A DNA stretch of 64,000 bases from Sphingobium sp. OAS761. Lineage in GTDB: Bacteria; Pseudomonadota; Alphaproteobacteria; Sphingomonadales; Sphingomonadaceae. The notes beneath the pieces were generated by a model. The model was given only the letters and a program-made list of their open reading frames with translations. It had not been told where the DNA came from and did not search any database. A program made the position numbers and the translations under genes. The stretch lies in assembly GCF_024168485.1 (NCBI RefSeq), contig NZ_JALJVY010000015.1:25693-89692 (forward strand). Reading direction: 5' to 3'. Within the stretch, counting starts at the first letter, position 1; each line of letters begins with the position of its first letter. Shown here one piece after another: positions 33,606 to 43,077 of the stretch.

Positions 33606-35080
33606 CGGCCCGCCACCTTCGCCATGCGGCGCACGGTCGGCCCTGCAGGTGGCTGGTCAAACGCGAAGCGGACACGATCGCCAGTCTTGTATCCCCGCAC
33701 GAGCGCGGGATTGCCCAACTGGAATGTCATGGTCATCGCTGGCCAGCCAATCACAGGGACAGCCTCGTGGCTGAGCGTCACCGATTTGGCCGTGATCTGT
33801 TCAATCTTGCCGACAGACTCGTAAAGCGAGGCGGTAGCGACGGGCTTGGCGGTTGTCCCCGCGATCGGCCTGGCCTGGATACCAGAAAGGCTCGCTTCGG
33901 AATCGATCAAAAACTGCCCAGATGCGACGATCTTCTCGCCTTCGCTGAGGCCCGCCAGGATCTCGGTCTTGTCGCCGGATTGGCGGCCGGGCTGCACTTC
34001 GGCGGGGCGGTAGCGCCCTTTGTCGAGCGCGAGCATCACCAAGGTGCGTTTGCCGGTGCGGATCAGTGCTTCGGAGGGCACCAGTAATGCGGTTTGCGCG
34101 CTTCCCCCGAATGAGACGGTGGCAAACATGCCTGGCCGCAGGCGGCCGCCGCGATTGGGCAGCTCGATCCGAACGGTCAACGTCCGGCTGTCCGTCTGCG
34201 TCTCGGGCAACACCGCCGATACCCGACCGGTCAAGGTTTCACCCGGAAAGGCAGCCAGCGTTGCCTGCACGGTCTGACTTGGCCGCAGCGGCCCCGCGAC
34301 CGCTTCGGGAACGGCGGCGTTGAGCCAGACCGTGCCGACGCCATTGACTTCCGCAAGAGTCTGACCGGCCATCACCGTCATGCCGGCACGGACGCCGAGC
34401 GTCTTGATGACACCGCCAACAGGCGTCGAGATGGTGATGACATTATGTGCCCGGCCACTGCGCTCAACCGACGCAATCATGCTCGCGGGCATCCCCAGCA
34501 AGGTCAGGCGTTGGCGCGCAGCTTGTATGAGCGCAGCGTTTCCGGTGCGACGCACCGCCAGAAACTCGGACTGCGCTCCCGCCCATTCGGGCACCAATAT
34601 GTCGGCAAGCGGTGCGCCGCCGCCGATCACATCGCCCGGCGCCCGCGCATAGACCCGGTTCACAAAGCCGCCCGCCCGCGCCTGTATGACGGCGACATCG
34701 CGCTGATTGAAATCGATCGTGCCGGTGGCCGTAAGGCTACTCGCCAGCTCCCCACGACGGGCCGCAACGGTTCGCAGGCCGAGCGCCTGGGCCGCCGACG
34801 CATCGACCGAAATGCCCGGCGCTGCCGCCCCAGCCCCCTCCTCGTCGGCATAGCGCGGAATGGTCTGCATCCCCATGGACGAAAGACCCGGACCGTCATG
34901 GTGCTCCGCCGGGATCATTGGATCGTACCAATACAGAATCTTGCGCGCCGGTGGCTTTGCAGCGCCGCTATCCTTCGCACCCTGCCTGTCAGCCAGGGTG
35001 AAGCCTATCCCGCCCGCTGCAAGGGCAAGAGCGGCGGCCGCGCCAAAGAGCCACCCACGGGCAATCGTAACCTGGCTCAT
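33602..35080 (-). CDS. cusB: CusB membrane-fusion protein with fused CusF domain
   Basis: A 492-residue periplasmic adaptor. After an N-terminal membrane anchor (10-30) comes a heavy-metal-binding segment ([17 protein letters not shown]), the barrel-sandwich and beta-barrel domains, and, in the last 75 residues, a CusF-like domain with the copper site pattern TLSHEAVP and [10 protein letters not shown]. Such CusB-CusF fusions are known; here a free cusF is also present in the same operon. It overlaps cusA and cusC by four bases. Confidence 0.93.
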   Translation of the reverse strand: MSQVTIARGWLFGAAAALALAAGGIGFTLADRQGAKDSGAAKPPARKILYWYDPMIPAEHHDGPGLSSMGMQTIPRYADEEGAGAAAPGISVDASAAQALGLRTVAARRGELASSLTATGTIDFNQRDVAVIQARAGGFVNRVYARAPGDVIGGGAPLADILVPEWAGAQSEFLAVRRTGNAALIQAARQRLTLLGMPASMIASVERSGRAHNVITISTPVGGVIKTLGVRAGMTVMAGQTLAEVNGVGTVWLNAAVPEAVAGPLRPSQTVQATLAAFPGETLTGRVSAVLPETQTDSRTLTVRIELPNRGGRLRPGMFATVSFGGSAQTALLVPSEALIRTGKRTLVMLALDKGRYRPAEVQPGRQSGDKTEILAGLSEGEKIVASGQFLIDSEASLSGIQARPIAGTTAKPVATASLYESVGKIEQITAKSVTLSHEAVPVIGWPAMTMTFQLGNPALVRGYKTGDRVRFAFDQPPAGPTVRRMAKVAGR

Positions 35081-36306
35081 CGATTTTCGCTCCGGTAGGT
35101 GAGGGTCAGCCGTGCGCCGTCGGCGGCGACCAGGGCTTCGCGGTCAAGGGTCGTGATGGTTGCATCGGCGAGCGCGGCATAGGCGTCGGCGACATCCACA
35201 AGGGTGGCGCGCCCGGCGCCGTAGCTGGCGGTTTCCAGCCTCACGCGCTGTTCAGCGAGGGGCTGGAGCGTATCCCTGGCCCGCGTCCACTGGTCATGGT
35301 GCATGATATGATCGGCAAGGTCGGCTTCGAGGTCGGCGGCAAGCGCGCGCCGCGCCGCCTCGCGTTCAGCCAGCGCGCGCCCGGCATTGGCCTGGGCTGC
35401 GGCGATCCCGGCATTCTGGCGATTGCGGGTGAAGAACGGCAGGCTGACCGTCACGCCTGCTGAGACATAATCGCCGAAACGGGGGTCACGGCGCTGATAG
35501 GCGAGGTTCACCCCAAAATCCGATCGCCGCCCGGCATTGGCCACGCGCACCTCGGCATCGGCCTGCCCAAGCTGGGCATCGATCATCTTTATGCCCGGAT
35601 GCTGATCCAGGCCCGCGCGCAGGGCTGGCGCGTCTATTGTGAAATCCGGGACCGGCCCTGCGATCTCCGGCGCGGGATCGCCGGTCCAGCGGGTCAGGGT
35701 CGCGCGTGCCCGCGCCACAGCCGAGACCAGTTCGCTGCGGCGATCCTGCATCGCGGCGACCGCTTGCTGACCGGCAAGTGTCTGTGCTGGCCGTGCGTTC
35801 CCCGAGGCGACCGCGCCGGGCGTCGTTCTCACGACTTGCGTGAGGCGGGACAGCACATCGTCAAGCGCTGCAAGCCTGCGCTCGGCATAGGCGAGATTGA
35901 TCCAGGCCAGCGCAGTGCCCACCTCGACGGTACGGGCCTCGACGGCCGCATCAGCCTCCGCCGCCTTGATGTCGCTATCCGCCCGCGCCTGCTGAGCATG
36001 GCGTTTGGCGAGATTGGGGATGTCCTGAGATACGCCGACCCGCGCCATCGTGAAATCGTCGCGCTGAGGCTCGAACGCAAGCGGCCCCGAGATCGGGAAA
36101 CTGTCGATGCCAACGCCCAGCGTGGGATCGGGTAGCGCACCCGCTGCTCCCCGCGCGGACCGTGCGGCATCGGTGCCGAGCGTCTTCGCGCGAATGGATG
36201 GTGCATCCTGCCTCGCCTGGCGAAGCGCCGCGTCGAAGGTGAGCGGGCCGGCGAACGCAATGCCGGGGATCACCGCGAGTAGCGGTGCACAATAGAATAG
36301 TCGCAT
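35077..36306 (-). CDS. cusC: CusC/TolC-family outer-membrane efflux protein
   Basis: A 409-residue outer-membrane factor. A signal peptide ends at PGIAFA (about residue 19), followed by the two TolC repeats with long helices (for example LAERE, LEADLADHI) and the outer-membrane beta segments. It is shorter than E. coli CusC, as is usual in sphingomonads. The ATG at 36306 follows aggag; an upstream in-frame start at 36339 does not. It begins the cusCBAF run. Confidence 0.9.
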   Translation of the reverse strand: MRLFYCAPLLAVIPGIAFAGPLTFDAALRQARQDAPSIRAKTLGTDAARSARGAAGALPDPTLGVGIDSFPISGPLAFEPQRDDFTMARVGVSQDIPNLAKRHAQQARADSDIKAAEADAAVEARTVEVGTALAWINLAYAERRLAALDDVLSRLTQVVRTTPGAVASGNARPAQTLAGQQAVAAMQDRRSELVSAVARARATLTRWTGDPAPEIAGPVPDFTIDAPALRAGLDQHPGIKMIDAQLGQADAEVRVANAGRRSDFGVNLAYQRRDPRFGDYVSAGVTVSLPFFTRNRQNAGIAAAQANAGRALAEREAARRALAADLEADLADHIMHHDQWTRARDTLQPLAEQRVRLETASYGAGRATLVDVADAYAALADATITTLDREALVAADGARLTLTYRSENR

Positions 36307-36361
36307 GAAGAACTCCTGATCGGAGGGCCGGGCCAACATGGCACACGATTGCCAGGCATGT

Positions 36362-36397
36362 CAGTGGCGGCGGGAAGGGGGCATCCCGCCGCCACTG
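36362..36397. repeat. Perfect 14-bp hairpin between copper genes
   Basis: CAGTGGCGGCGGGA, 8-base loop, TCCCGCCGCCACTG, located between the 97-residue exported protein and cusC on the same strand. It lacks a T-run. It may act as a partial barrier or RNA-stability element that sets cusCBAF expression apart from upstream genes. Confidence 0.6.
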
Positions 36398-36441
36398 CTG
36401 GCCTAGCCGTCTATGCGACCTCTAGCAGCCAGAACCTGCGT

Positions 36442-36735
36442 CTAGCCTGCCGAGGCGCCCGAGGGAGACATCATGCCATGCATCTCCTTCATGCAATCCG
36501 CGGCGCTCATCTTCATCATGTCGCAATGGCAATTGGCGACTTGCTGCGCATCCGGCACCCAGACGCGGCGCGGCGCCGTCATCGGGGCCTTGGGGCCGAA
36601 CTGTGGCATCTGACGCCATTCATAGTGGCCGCCTGGACGAGCGTCGGAGGCGGTATCCTGCGCGAACGCAGGCGCGAAAGTGAAAGCAGAGGCGGAAGCC
36701 GCAATGATAGCGGCGGCGATCTTGAGCGTTTTCAT
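36442..36735 (-). CDS. Small exported Cys/Met-containing protein
   Basis: A 97-residue protein with a clear signal peptide ending at APAFAQ (about residue 25). The mature part has a C-terminal CHCDMMKMSAADCMKEMHGMM cluster (read as CHCDMMKM then DCMKEMHGMM), rich in Cys, Met and His and well suited to bind Cu(I). No known family comes to mind; similar small proteins sit in sphingomonad cop/cus islands. A periplasmic copper-sequestering or chaperone role is inferred from residues and place. Confidence 0.7.
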   Translation of the reverse strand: MKTLKIAAAIIAASASAFTFAPAFAQDTASDARPGGHYEWRQMPQFGPKAPMTAPRRVWVPDAQQVANCHCDMMKMSAADCMKEMHGMMSPSGASAG

Positions 36736-36839
36736 GATAGAAATCCTTGGCAAATAATCGTTGGTTAGCCGCGGGTCTGGCAGGGGTTCCGCTTGCGCCA
36801 AGGGCGCACGGAAACCACCAGCCTTACGGCTGCGGTCGA

Positions 36840-37199
36840 TCAGCCAAGGATGGTCGGTGGTTCGGGCTCGGGGGTCAGATCGCTGCCATGCAGGATCGTC
36901 GCAGTGGTCCAGAACGCCATGGCCTGGTGAGGCAACGGCGCTGCCGGGACGGGCGGCGCGTCGCGAAGAACCATTGGAACGACGCACCCCATCGATGCGA
37001 TGCAGTCGAGCGTCAGCCCCTTGCAGGGCTTGCCCGAAGGCTGCTGCTCCTGAGCCATCCCTTTCATGCAGTCTGCGCTCATCCCGGCCATTGCCATCGG
37101 CGCAGCGGGAGGGGCTGCGACAGACGCATAGGCCGCCACCTGACCCATCAGGCCAATGAAGGCTCCCAGCAGGAGAAAGAGATGCAGTACCCGTTTCAC
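36840..37199 (-). CDS. Small exported cysteine-containing protein
   Basis: A 119-residue protein with a hydrophobic N-terminus (LHLFLLLGAFIGLMGQVAAY) and then a Met/Cys-rich stretch: MAMAGMSADCMKGM, KPCKGLTLDCIASMGCVVPM. Four cysteines and many Met residues suggest periplasmic metal binding; a second hydrophobic patch may hold it to the membrane. I do not recognise the family. It lies in the minus-strand copper array between the DUF411 gene and the other small exported gene. Confidence 0.65.
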   Translation of the reverse strand: MKRVLHLFLLLGAFIGLMGQVAAYASVAAPPAAPMAMAGMSADCMKGMAQEQQPSGKPCKGLTLDCIASMGCVVPMVLRDAPPVPAAPLPHQAMAFWTTATILHGSDLTPEPEPPTILG

Positions 37200-37242
37200 A
37201 GCCGTTACTTCTTACGCCGGTCCTTTTTGCAGAGCAATGGCA

Positions 37243-37689
37243 TCATCGTTCACCATGACGCGCAAAGACGGTCTGCCCGCCTGGACCAAAAGCAATGACA
37301 TTATAGGCTTCGACACGTTGTCCCGGAACCTCCATCCCCGGCGAGCCCATCGGCATGCCGACGACTGCGAGTCCGCGCACGCCACGCGGTTTCTGGGTAA
37401 GAACGCGCTTCATGTCCGCTATCGGTACATGTCCTTCAAAGGTCATACCATCGATCGTGGTCGTATGACAGGAAGCGAGTGCGGCAGGAACGCCATTCAT
37501 GCGCTGGAAAGCGGTTCGCTGATGATCGTCAATTATCGTCACGCGCTTCCCAAACTGAGCGCGAACCTGGGCGGCCCATTTTTCGCAGCAGCCGCAGCCA
37601 GGGTCACGGTGAACGATAATGGGGCCAACGGCATTGGCCCCTGTCGCAAGGAACATCGCAGCAAGCGCCGCCAATCCTTTGATCTTCAC
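37243..37689 (-). CDS. DUF411 metal-binding protein
   Basis: A 148-residue exported protein with the DUF411 hallmarks: signal peptide ending at ATGANA, VHRDPGCGCCEKWAAQV with the CGCC site, a central GVPAALASCHTT and a C-terminal GLAVVGMPMGSPGME. DUF411 proteins (some called CopG) accompany copper and silver resistance genes and bind copper through the Cys cluster. The GTG at 37689 follows aggaaagg; the longer frame to 37740 lies within the upstream DUF305 gene. Confidence 0.85.
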   Translation of the reverse strand: MKIKGLAALAAMFLATGANAVGPIIVHRDPGCGCCEKWAAQVRAQFGKRVTIIDDHQRTAFQRMNGVPAALASCHTTTIDGMTFEGHVPIADMKRVLTQKPRGVRGLAVVGMPMGSPGMEVPGQRVEAYNVIAFGPGGQTVFARHGER

Positions 37690-37720
37690 TTCAATGCCTT
37701 TCCTGCTTGTCCAGGTTCCA

Positions 37721-38116
37721 TCACTCGGCTCGCTTACCATGTGTACGAAGCCATGCCTGTAGCTCTGCTATCTCGCGAGTTTGATCAGCTGAGGATTTTG
37801 TCGCCATGGCACGCACCTTCGCATCACGCGTCCGGTCGATAACGATGCGCGACATGGCGATCGCACCGCGATGATGTTCGATCATTTTGCGCACCCAAGT
37901 TTCGGTCGCGTCGCTGCCGACCGCGCCAATCATCTTTTGATGCATGTCCATTTCAGCTTGAGGATAGGGGTTGGCAAGCGTCGGCCGCATCATCTCGCCC
38001 ATAGCGCCATGATCCATTTTCCCGTGCTCCATTCCCGGCTTGTGTTCCTGAGCAAGGAGAGGACTGGAAACAATCGCTAATATGGCCATGGGTGCAACGA
38101 ACTTGATCATTTTCAT
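37721..38116 (-). CDS. DUF305 family periplasmic protein
   Basis: A 131-residue exported helical protein. Signal peptide ends at SSPLLA; Met/His-rich start of the mature part (MEHGKMDHGAMGEMM); then the DUF305 core MIEHHRGAIAMSRIV and a TREIAELQAWL helix. Members such as cyanobacterial CopM bind copper in the periplasm. Located between the DUF411 gene and a membrane-anchored DUF305 paralogue. Confidence 0.85.
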   Translation of the reverse strand: MKMIKFVAPMAILAIVSSPLLAQEHKPGMEHGKMDHGAMGEMMRPTLANPYPQAEMDMHQKMIGAVGSDATETWVRKMIEHHRGAIAMSRIVIDRTRDAKVRAMATKSSADQTREIAELQAWLRTHGKRAE

Positions 38117-38220
38117 CTCCTATGTGCCCCCGCGAAGGCTTATACGATTTCAGCAGTTCCCCCCTCTTAACGCCCGGACCATTAAAGCGCTCCAGCGTCG
38201 GACGCACAGTTGCTCAAGCA

Positions 38221-38694
38221 TTATATTCGATTGAGGATGCCCTTCATTTCATCGATTTCGCGCCGCTGCGACTGGATGATTTCGCTGCACAGGCGTTTCA
38301 CCTGCGGATCGGAAATATTGGCCTCACGGCACATCAGGATCGCGCCCGAATGGTGCGGGATCATCGAGCGCAGGAAGGCCCGATCTCCAATTGTAGTCTG
38401 AGTGCGGATCAGTGCAAAGGAGCCAACGAAAGCGAGCGCCGCGACAGCGATGATGATGGTATTCGCGAGGTTGGACGGGAACATATGGCGCATGGCCAAG
38501 ATCATCAGCACAACCATCGGCGCGACCATCATCAGCGTCATGTAAAGCATATTGAGATTGTTGAAGAAGCTATCGAAACCATCGATCATGACAAACATGA
38601 CCAGATACATGATGATTCCGCTAATCACGGTTTGAACAGCAAGGCTTGTGTAGCCATTCTTCATTCCGTGGTTTTGTTGCATTTCCTCCATCAT
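38221..38694 (-). CDS. Membrane-anchored DUF305 protein
   Basis: A 157-residue protein with three predicted membrane helices (about 17-40, 50-66 and 76-96) followed by a DUF305 core, FLRSMIPHHSGAILMCREA, and a C-terminal helix QSQRREIDEMKGIL. Compared with the neighbouring soluble DUF305 protein it is tethered at the inner membrane and may move copper there. A 104-base gap separates the two genes. Confidence 0.82.
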   Translation of the reverse strand: MMEEMQQNHGMKNGYTSLAVQTVISGIIMYLVMFVMIDGFDSFFNNLNMLYMTLMMVAPMVVLMILAMRHMFPSNLANTIIIAVAALAFVGSFALIRTQTTIGDRAFLRSMIPHHSGAILMCREANISDPQVKRLCSEIIQSQRREIDEMKGILNRI

Positions 38695-38783
38695 CTTCTC
38701 CTATGCCTAGCGGCGAAGCGTCTCCTTCAACGCGCGAAAATTGTATTGGGTGAACCGGTGCGGGAGCGCCTCACCAAATAAAT

Positions 38784-39995
38784 TCAGAACCAAATTCGGA
38801 GGCCCGCAACAAAGCTTGTCGTCGTCGGATCTTCGCCGTCCGCCCGTGCATAATCCGCGGTCTTCCCCGTCTTGGCTTCGTAGGAAACCCCGACATAGGG
38901 CGCGAACTGGCGGGTGATCTCGTAGCGAAGTCGCAGCCCCAATTCGGCATTGACGAGGCCAGAACCGACCCGGTTTTCAGGGACGTCCTGCGCGGAAAGA
39001 TTGAGTTCCACGCGGGGCTGGAGGACGAGCCGCTGCGTCAGTCGCTGGTCGTAATAGCCTTCGAGGCGACCGAGGACATCGCCCTTGTCCGACAGGAAGG
39101 CGGCACCCTCGACCTCGAACCAATAGGGCGCGAGACCCTCAAAGCCGATGGTCGCATAGGTCCGCGAGGGTGACGGCTGAAAATCATGCCGAATACCCGC
39201 CTGAAGGTTGAAATAGGGTCCGATCGCCCGGCTGTAGAGCGCCTGAATTTCGGCGCTTTCAACGCCCCTCCTGAAGACGCCCTCCCCTTCGGACTTGATC
39301 GTCAGCCGATTGATGTCCCCGCCAAACCAGGCTTCGCCATCCCAGCGATACCCGTCACGGCCTTGCCGCACCTGGACCTCGGCAAGGTTGAACATCACTT
39401 GAGCGAAGGATTGCCCGCCCTGTTCGTGCATCATTGCCATCCGCGACTGTGCCATCTCGGCGGCCGGGAACTGCCTTTCGGCATAGTGGTCCATCGGCGG
39501 CTTGGGCGCCGGGGCATTTCCCGCCGGGAGAGCGGTTCCGGTCATTTCCATGGCCGGCATGGCACCCATATCGTGACCGGCATGATCGCCCGACATGTCC
39601 ATACCCTGCATGTCGTCGGCCTTCGGTGTCGAACCGCTGTTGCCCATGTTCATGCCCGGCATGGCGCTGTGATCCATCGCCGGCATTGCCTTGTCGTCCG
39701 CCGGCCCTGCTTGAGGCATCGCCATCCCAGGCATGGCCGAATGATCCATGCCTTCCATATTGTGACTGGCTGCGGGCTTTGCGGGCGCCGCTCGCCTTGG
39801 CGCCGCCCTCCTTTGCGCGGGCTTCCTGGGAGCCGGCTTTTTTGCGCGCTTCACTGGCGCGGGTTTCTTCGCCGGCATCGCCATGCCGGGCATGCTGGAA
39901 TGGTCCATGCCCTGCATCGACTGACCTTGAGCGATCGCGGGCATGGCGAGCAGCACCGCCGAGCCGGCGAATAGTGCCGTCAGAGAGCGCTTCAT
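38784..39995 (-). CDS. copB: CopB outer-membrane copper resistance protein
   Basis: A 403-residue protein. Signal peptide ends near PAIAQG; a lysine/proline/alanine-rich linker is flanked by repeated Met motifs (MDHSSMPGMAM, MDHSAMPGMAM, MDHSAMPGMNM); the last about 230 residues form the CopB beta-barrel, ending in the terminal phenylalanine of RIWF. CopB works with CopA to bind and exclude copper at the outer membrane. It overlaps copA by four bases. Confidence 0.92.
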   Translation of the reverse strand: MKRSLTALFAGSAVLLAMPAIAQGQSMQGMDHSSMPGMAMPAKKPAPVKRAKKPAPRKPAQRRAAPRRAAPAKPAASHNMEGMDHSAMPGMAMPQAGPADDKAMPAMDHSAMPGMNMGNSGSTPKADDMQGMDMSGDHAGHDMGAMPAMEMTGTALPAGNAPAPKPPMDHYAERQFPAAEMAQSRMAMMHEQGGQSFAQVMFNLAEVQVRQGRDGYRWDGEAWFGGDINRLTIKSEGEGVFRRGVESAEIQALYSRAIGPYFNLQAGIRHDFQPSPSRTYATIGFEGLAPYWFEVEGAAFLSDKGDVLGRLEGYYDQRLTQRLVLQPRVELNLSAQDVPENRVGSGLVNAELGLRLRYEITRQFAPYVGVSYEAKTGKTADYARADGEDPTTTSFVAGLRIWF

Positions 39996-41977
39996 GCCGC
40001 CTCTCCCTTCGGGCGGACGCTCACGACGCGCATCATCCCGGCGTGCATATGGTAGAGAAGGTGGCAGTGGAACGCCCAGTCGCCGACCGCATCGGCGGTA
40101 AAGTCCCATGTGACCTTGCCGCCGGGCTGTACGATGACCGTGTGTTTGCGCGGTGCATGATCCCCATGCCCCGTGACCAGCTCGAAGAAATGGCCATGAA
40201 TATGGATCGGATGGCCCATCATGCTGTCGTTTATGAGGTTGATCCTCACCCGCTCGCCTTCGATGAACGGGATCGGCTCATGGACATCGGACATCTTCTC
40301 GCCGTCGAACGACCACATGAAGCGCTCCATGTTGCCGGTCAGATGAATGTCCAGGCTGCGGCTTGGCGCCCGCACATCGGGATTGCGCTCCAGCGCCATG
40401 AGATCCTTGTAGACAAGCACCTTGTGGCCGACATTTTCGAGGCCCTGGCCGGGGTCCCCGGTACGGTCCATCGGCATGGGAGAGATCGTCTGGACGCCCG
40501 GCCCCCTCTTGACCTGCGGCGCCTTGGAGAAGTCGCGCATATTCATCGGACCCATCTCCATGGACCCCATATCCATTCCCGGCATAGCGCCTTGCTGTCC
40601 GCTCATGGCGCCATGGTCCATGCCCGTCATCGCACCGCCACTTGCGGCCATGCCCGCCATATTGGGATCCATCCCGGCCATGGCGGCGTGGTCCATACTG
40701 CCCATCGCGGTTCCGCCAGAAGTCGCGCTCATCGCCATGGCGCCGGCGCCTGCAGTCGCCAGCTTCGCAGAAGGGTTTTTCTCGGCAGTCGGATCGACGC
40801 CGCGCATCGGAGACATTGCGCCCCCCGACATATCCATGCCTTCCATGCCCGGCATCGATGACATGTCCATTCCCATGTCTTTCATGGTGGCGAGCGGCCG
40901 TTCGCGCAGCGGCGGCACTTCCGCCGTCATGCCAGCGCGCGGCGCGAGCGTGGCGCGCGCCATGCCCGAGCGATCGACGGCTTCGCCGACCAGCGTGTAG
41001 GCACGGTCATCGGGCGGGGTGACAATCACGTCGTAAGTTTCAGCAACGCCGATCTGAAATTCATCGACAGTGACAGGCCGCACATTCTGGCCGTCAGCCT
41101 GGACCACGACAAGCGGAAGCCCCGGTATCCGCACATTGAAGGTCGTCATGGCCGAGGCATTGATAAAGCGCAGCCTGACCCGCTCGCCCGGTTTGAAAAG
41201 CGCCGTCCAATTGTCGCGCGGCCCATAACCATTGATAATGTAGGTGTAAGCTGGCCCCGTGGCGTCGGAAATATCGGTCGGGTCCATCCGCATCTTGCCC
41301 CAGTCGAGGCGATCCTTGAGCATCTGGTCGCGCCCGGAAAGCAGCCCGGCGAGCGTCTGGCGCTGGAAGTTGAAATGGCCGGGGTCCACTTTCATGCGCC
41401 GGAAGATACCTTCCGGCGAAATCGCGCTATGGTCAGCGAGCACGATGACATGTTCGCGGTCATACTGGACCGGATCGGCGCCAGCGGGATCGATCACGAT
41501 CGGACCATAATGGCCGAGCTGCTCCTGAAGGCCCGAGTGGCTGTGATACCAATAGGTGCCGTTCTGGATGACGGGGAACTCATAGACGAACGTGGATTTG
41601 GGCCGAATGCCGGGAAAGGAGACACCCGGCACGCCATCAAATTGCGGCGGGACGAGCACGCCATGCCAATGGATCGAGCTGTCCTCGTCAAGATCGTTGG
41701 TCACATGGAGACGAACGGTCTGGCCCTCACGCAGGCGGACCAAGGGAGCCGGGACGGTTCCGTTGACCCCGATGGCCCGCATTTTCCGGCCATCGATCAT
41801 CATCGTCTGCCTGGCGATTGTCAGGGCTATGTCGTTGCCCGAAACCGTGGGGAGCGGTTTGACGATGCCTGCGGAGACGGGCTGCGCCCACGCCGGCATC
41901 CAGGCGGACAAGGCAAGGCCGCCACCGGCGAGCGTGGCGCCGCGGATCATATCGCGGCGGGTCAATACCGAGGTCAT
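39992..41977 (-). CDS. copA: CopA multicopper oxidase
   Basis: A 661-residue periplasmic Cu(I) oxidase. A Tat signal is visible (TRRDMIRGATLAGG). The four copper-ligand clusters are intact: HWHG, WYHSHSG, HPIHIHG and HCHLLYHMHAGM. Between the second and third domains lies a long Met/His-rich insert with repeats of the MDHxAM type, like those in CopB. It oxidises and sequesters copper after Tat export. It begins 93 bases after the sigma-factor gene ends. Confidence 0.95.
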   Translation of the reverse strand: MTSVLTRRDMIRGATLAGGGLALSAWMPAWAQPVSAGIVKPLPTVSGNDIALTIARQTMMIDGRKMRAIGVNGTVPAPLVRLREGQTVRLHVTNDLDEDSSIHWHGVLVPPQFDGVPGVSFPGIRPKSTFVYEFPVIQNGTYWYHSHSGLQEQLGHYGPIVIDPAGADPVQYDREHVIVLADHSAISPEGIFRRMKVDPGHFNFQRQTLAGLLSGRDQMLKDRLDWGKMRMDPTDISDATGPAYTYIINGYGPRDNWTALFKPGERVRLRFINASAMTTFNVRIPGLPLVVVQADGQNVRPVTVDEFQIGVAETYDVIVTPPDDRAYTLVGEAVDRSGMARATLAPRAGMTAEVPPLRERPLATMKDMGMDMSSMPGMEGMDMSGGAMSPMRGVDPTAEKNPSAKLATAGAGAMAMSATSGGTAMGSMDHAAMAGMDPNMAGMAASGGAMTGMDHGAMSGQQGAMPGMDMGSMEMGPMNMRDFSKAPQVKRGPGVQTISPMPMDRTGDPGQGLENVGHKVLVYKDLMALERNPDVRAPSRSLDIHLTGNMERFMWSFDGEKMSDVHEPIPFIEGERVRINLINDSMMGHPIHIHGHFFELVTGHGDHAPRKHTVIVQPGGKVTWDFTADAVGDWAFHCHLLYHMHAGMMRVVSVRPKGEAA

Positions 41978-42070
41978 GTAGTCTCCCTTGTTTCCTTCGG
42001 CGGACCCGGCTCAGGGAGCCTGCTTATCCGCTGCACTCTCTTGGCCTTACGCATGAAGCGGGCTGACCCC

Positions 42071-42643
42071 TCATGGTTCCGCCAGAATTTCCGCAAGGCG
42101 GGTGCGTGCCCGGTACAATCGCGTTTCGACGGCCTTGCCGCTGATAGAAAGAGCGGCTGCGGTTTCCGCCTGCGTCATCCCCTCAACGGTTCGCAGCAAA
42201 AGAACCTCCCGTAGCGGCGCTGAAAGGTCGGCCATCGCCGCGTTCAAGCGCTGCAATTCCAGTTTCCCGGCTGCGCTGTCATGGGCGGACGGGCTGTCAT
42301 CGGGTACGGCTTCCCATTCCTGTTCGGTGGTCGATCCGCCCAGGGTGAAAAACTGCCGCACCTTTTGCCGCCGCCGCCAATCACGGCATTTGTTGATCGC
42401 GATCCGGGAAAGCCACGCGCGCAGCGGGCGCTCGCCATCATATTTTTGCAAATGCCCAAAGGCTGACACGAAACAGTCCTGGGTGAGATCCAGCGCCTGG
42501 TCGGCGTTGCCGACCAGGCCGCGCACCAGACGAAAGATGGGGGTCTGATGTCGGTGCATGATTTCAGCGAATGCCGCTTGCCGTCCACTCAGGGTCAGCG
42601 CCGCCAGTTCACCGTCCGAAAACGCCTTGAAGTCGGGGCTCAC
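42071..42643 (-). CDS. ECF RNA polymerase sigma factor (CnrH-like)
   Basis: A 190-residue ECF sigma factor. Region 2 reads FRLVRGLVGNADQALDLTQDCFVSAF and RAWLSRIAINKCRDWRRR; region 4 reads LSAPLREVLLLRTVEGMTQAETA followed by AVETRLYRARTRL. The GTG start overlaps the upstream sensor gene (GTGA). The gene order sensor/anti-sigma first, then sigma, is that of cnrYXH of Cupriavidus, which controls nickel/cobalt efflux. Here copA lies directly downstream, so it may drive the copper array, itself, or both. Confidence 0.88.
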   Translation of the reverse strand: MSPDFKAFSDGELAALTLSGRQAAFAEIMHRHQTPIFRLVRGLVGNADQALDLTQDCFVSAFGHLQKYDGERPLRAWLSRIAINKCRDWRRRQKVRQFFTLGGSTTEQEWEAVPDDSPSAHDSAAGKLELQRLNAAMADLSAPLREVLLLRTVEGMTQAETAAALSISGKAVETRLYRARTRLAEILAEP

Positions 42644-43077
42644 CGCACATCGTCGGTGAGCGCATGGACCACCGCCTGGTCGAAAGTCTTGGCCTGATCC
42701 GGGCGAAGGATCTGGCGCATGGCGAAGATATGGCCGAGCGTTTCCTTTTGCAGCTCACCCATCGCCTGATGCGACCGATCGACGGCGGCGGCGACCTGTG
42801 GACCGTTGCCATGTTCGGCTTCGATTGCATCGGCAAGCCGCGCATTGTCAGCTCTCAGTTCAAGCTCCAGTGCTTGGCGGCGCACGGCAAAACGCTTCTC
42901 GAGAAGATCGATCTGGCGTTTCTGCCGGTCATCGAGATCGAGCTTGCTATGCAAAACGTCATGCAGCTCGACCCCGGCGGGGGCCGGCTGCGGGAAGAAA
43001 TGGCGACCAAGCCATACCCCGGCGATGGCCGCAACGAACGCGACCAGCGCGATCAACAGTACCAGCCTGGCTTTCAT
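42640..43077 (-). CDS. Periplasmic heavy-metal sensor (CnrX-like)
   Basis: A 145-residue protein with one N-terminal membrane helix (about 4-24) and a helical periplasmic domain of the CnrX/Spy type (KLDLDDRQKRQIDLLEKRFAVRR in two parts, then MRQILRPDQAKTFDQAV). In the cnr system this domain senses metal and releases the sigma factor through the small anti-sigma protein. Histidines lie at the start of the domain (ELHDVLHSK). It overlaps both neighbours by four bases. Confidence 0.8.
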   Translation of the reverse strand: MKARLVLLIALVAFVAAIAGVWLGRHFFPQPAPAGVELHDVLHSKLDLDDRQKRQIDLLEKRFAVRRQALELELRADNARLADAIEAEHGNGPQVAAAVDRSHQAMGELQKETLGHIFAMRQILRPDQAKTFDQAVVHALTDDVR

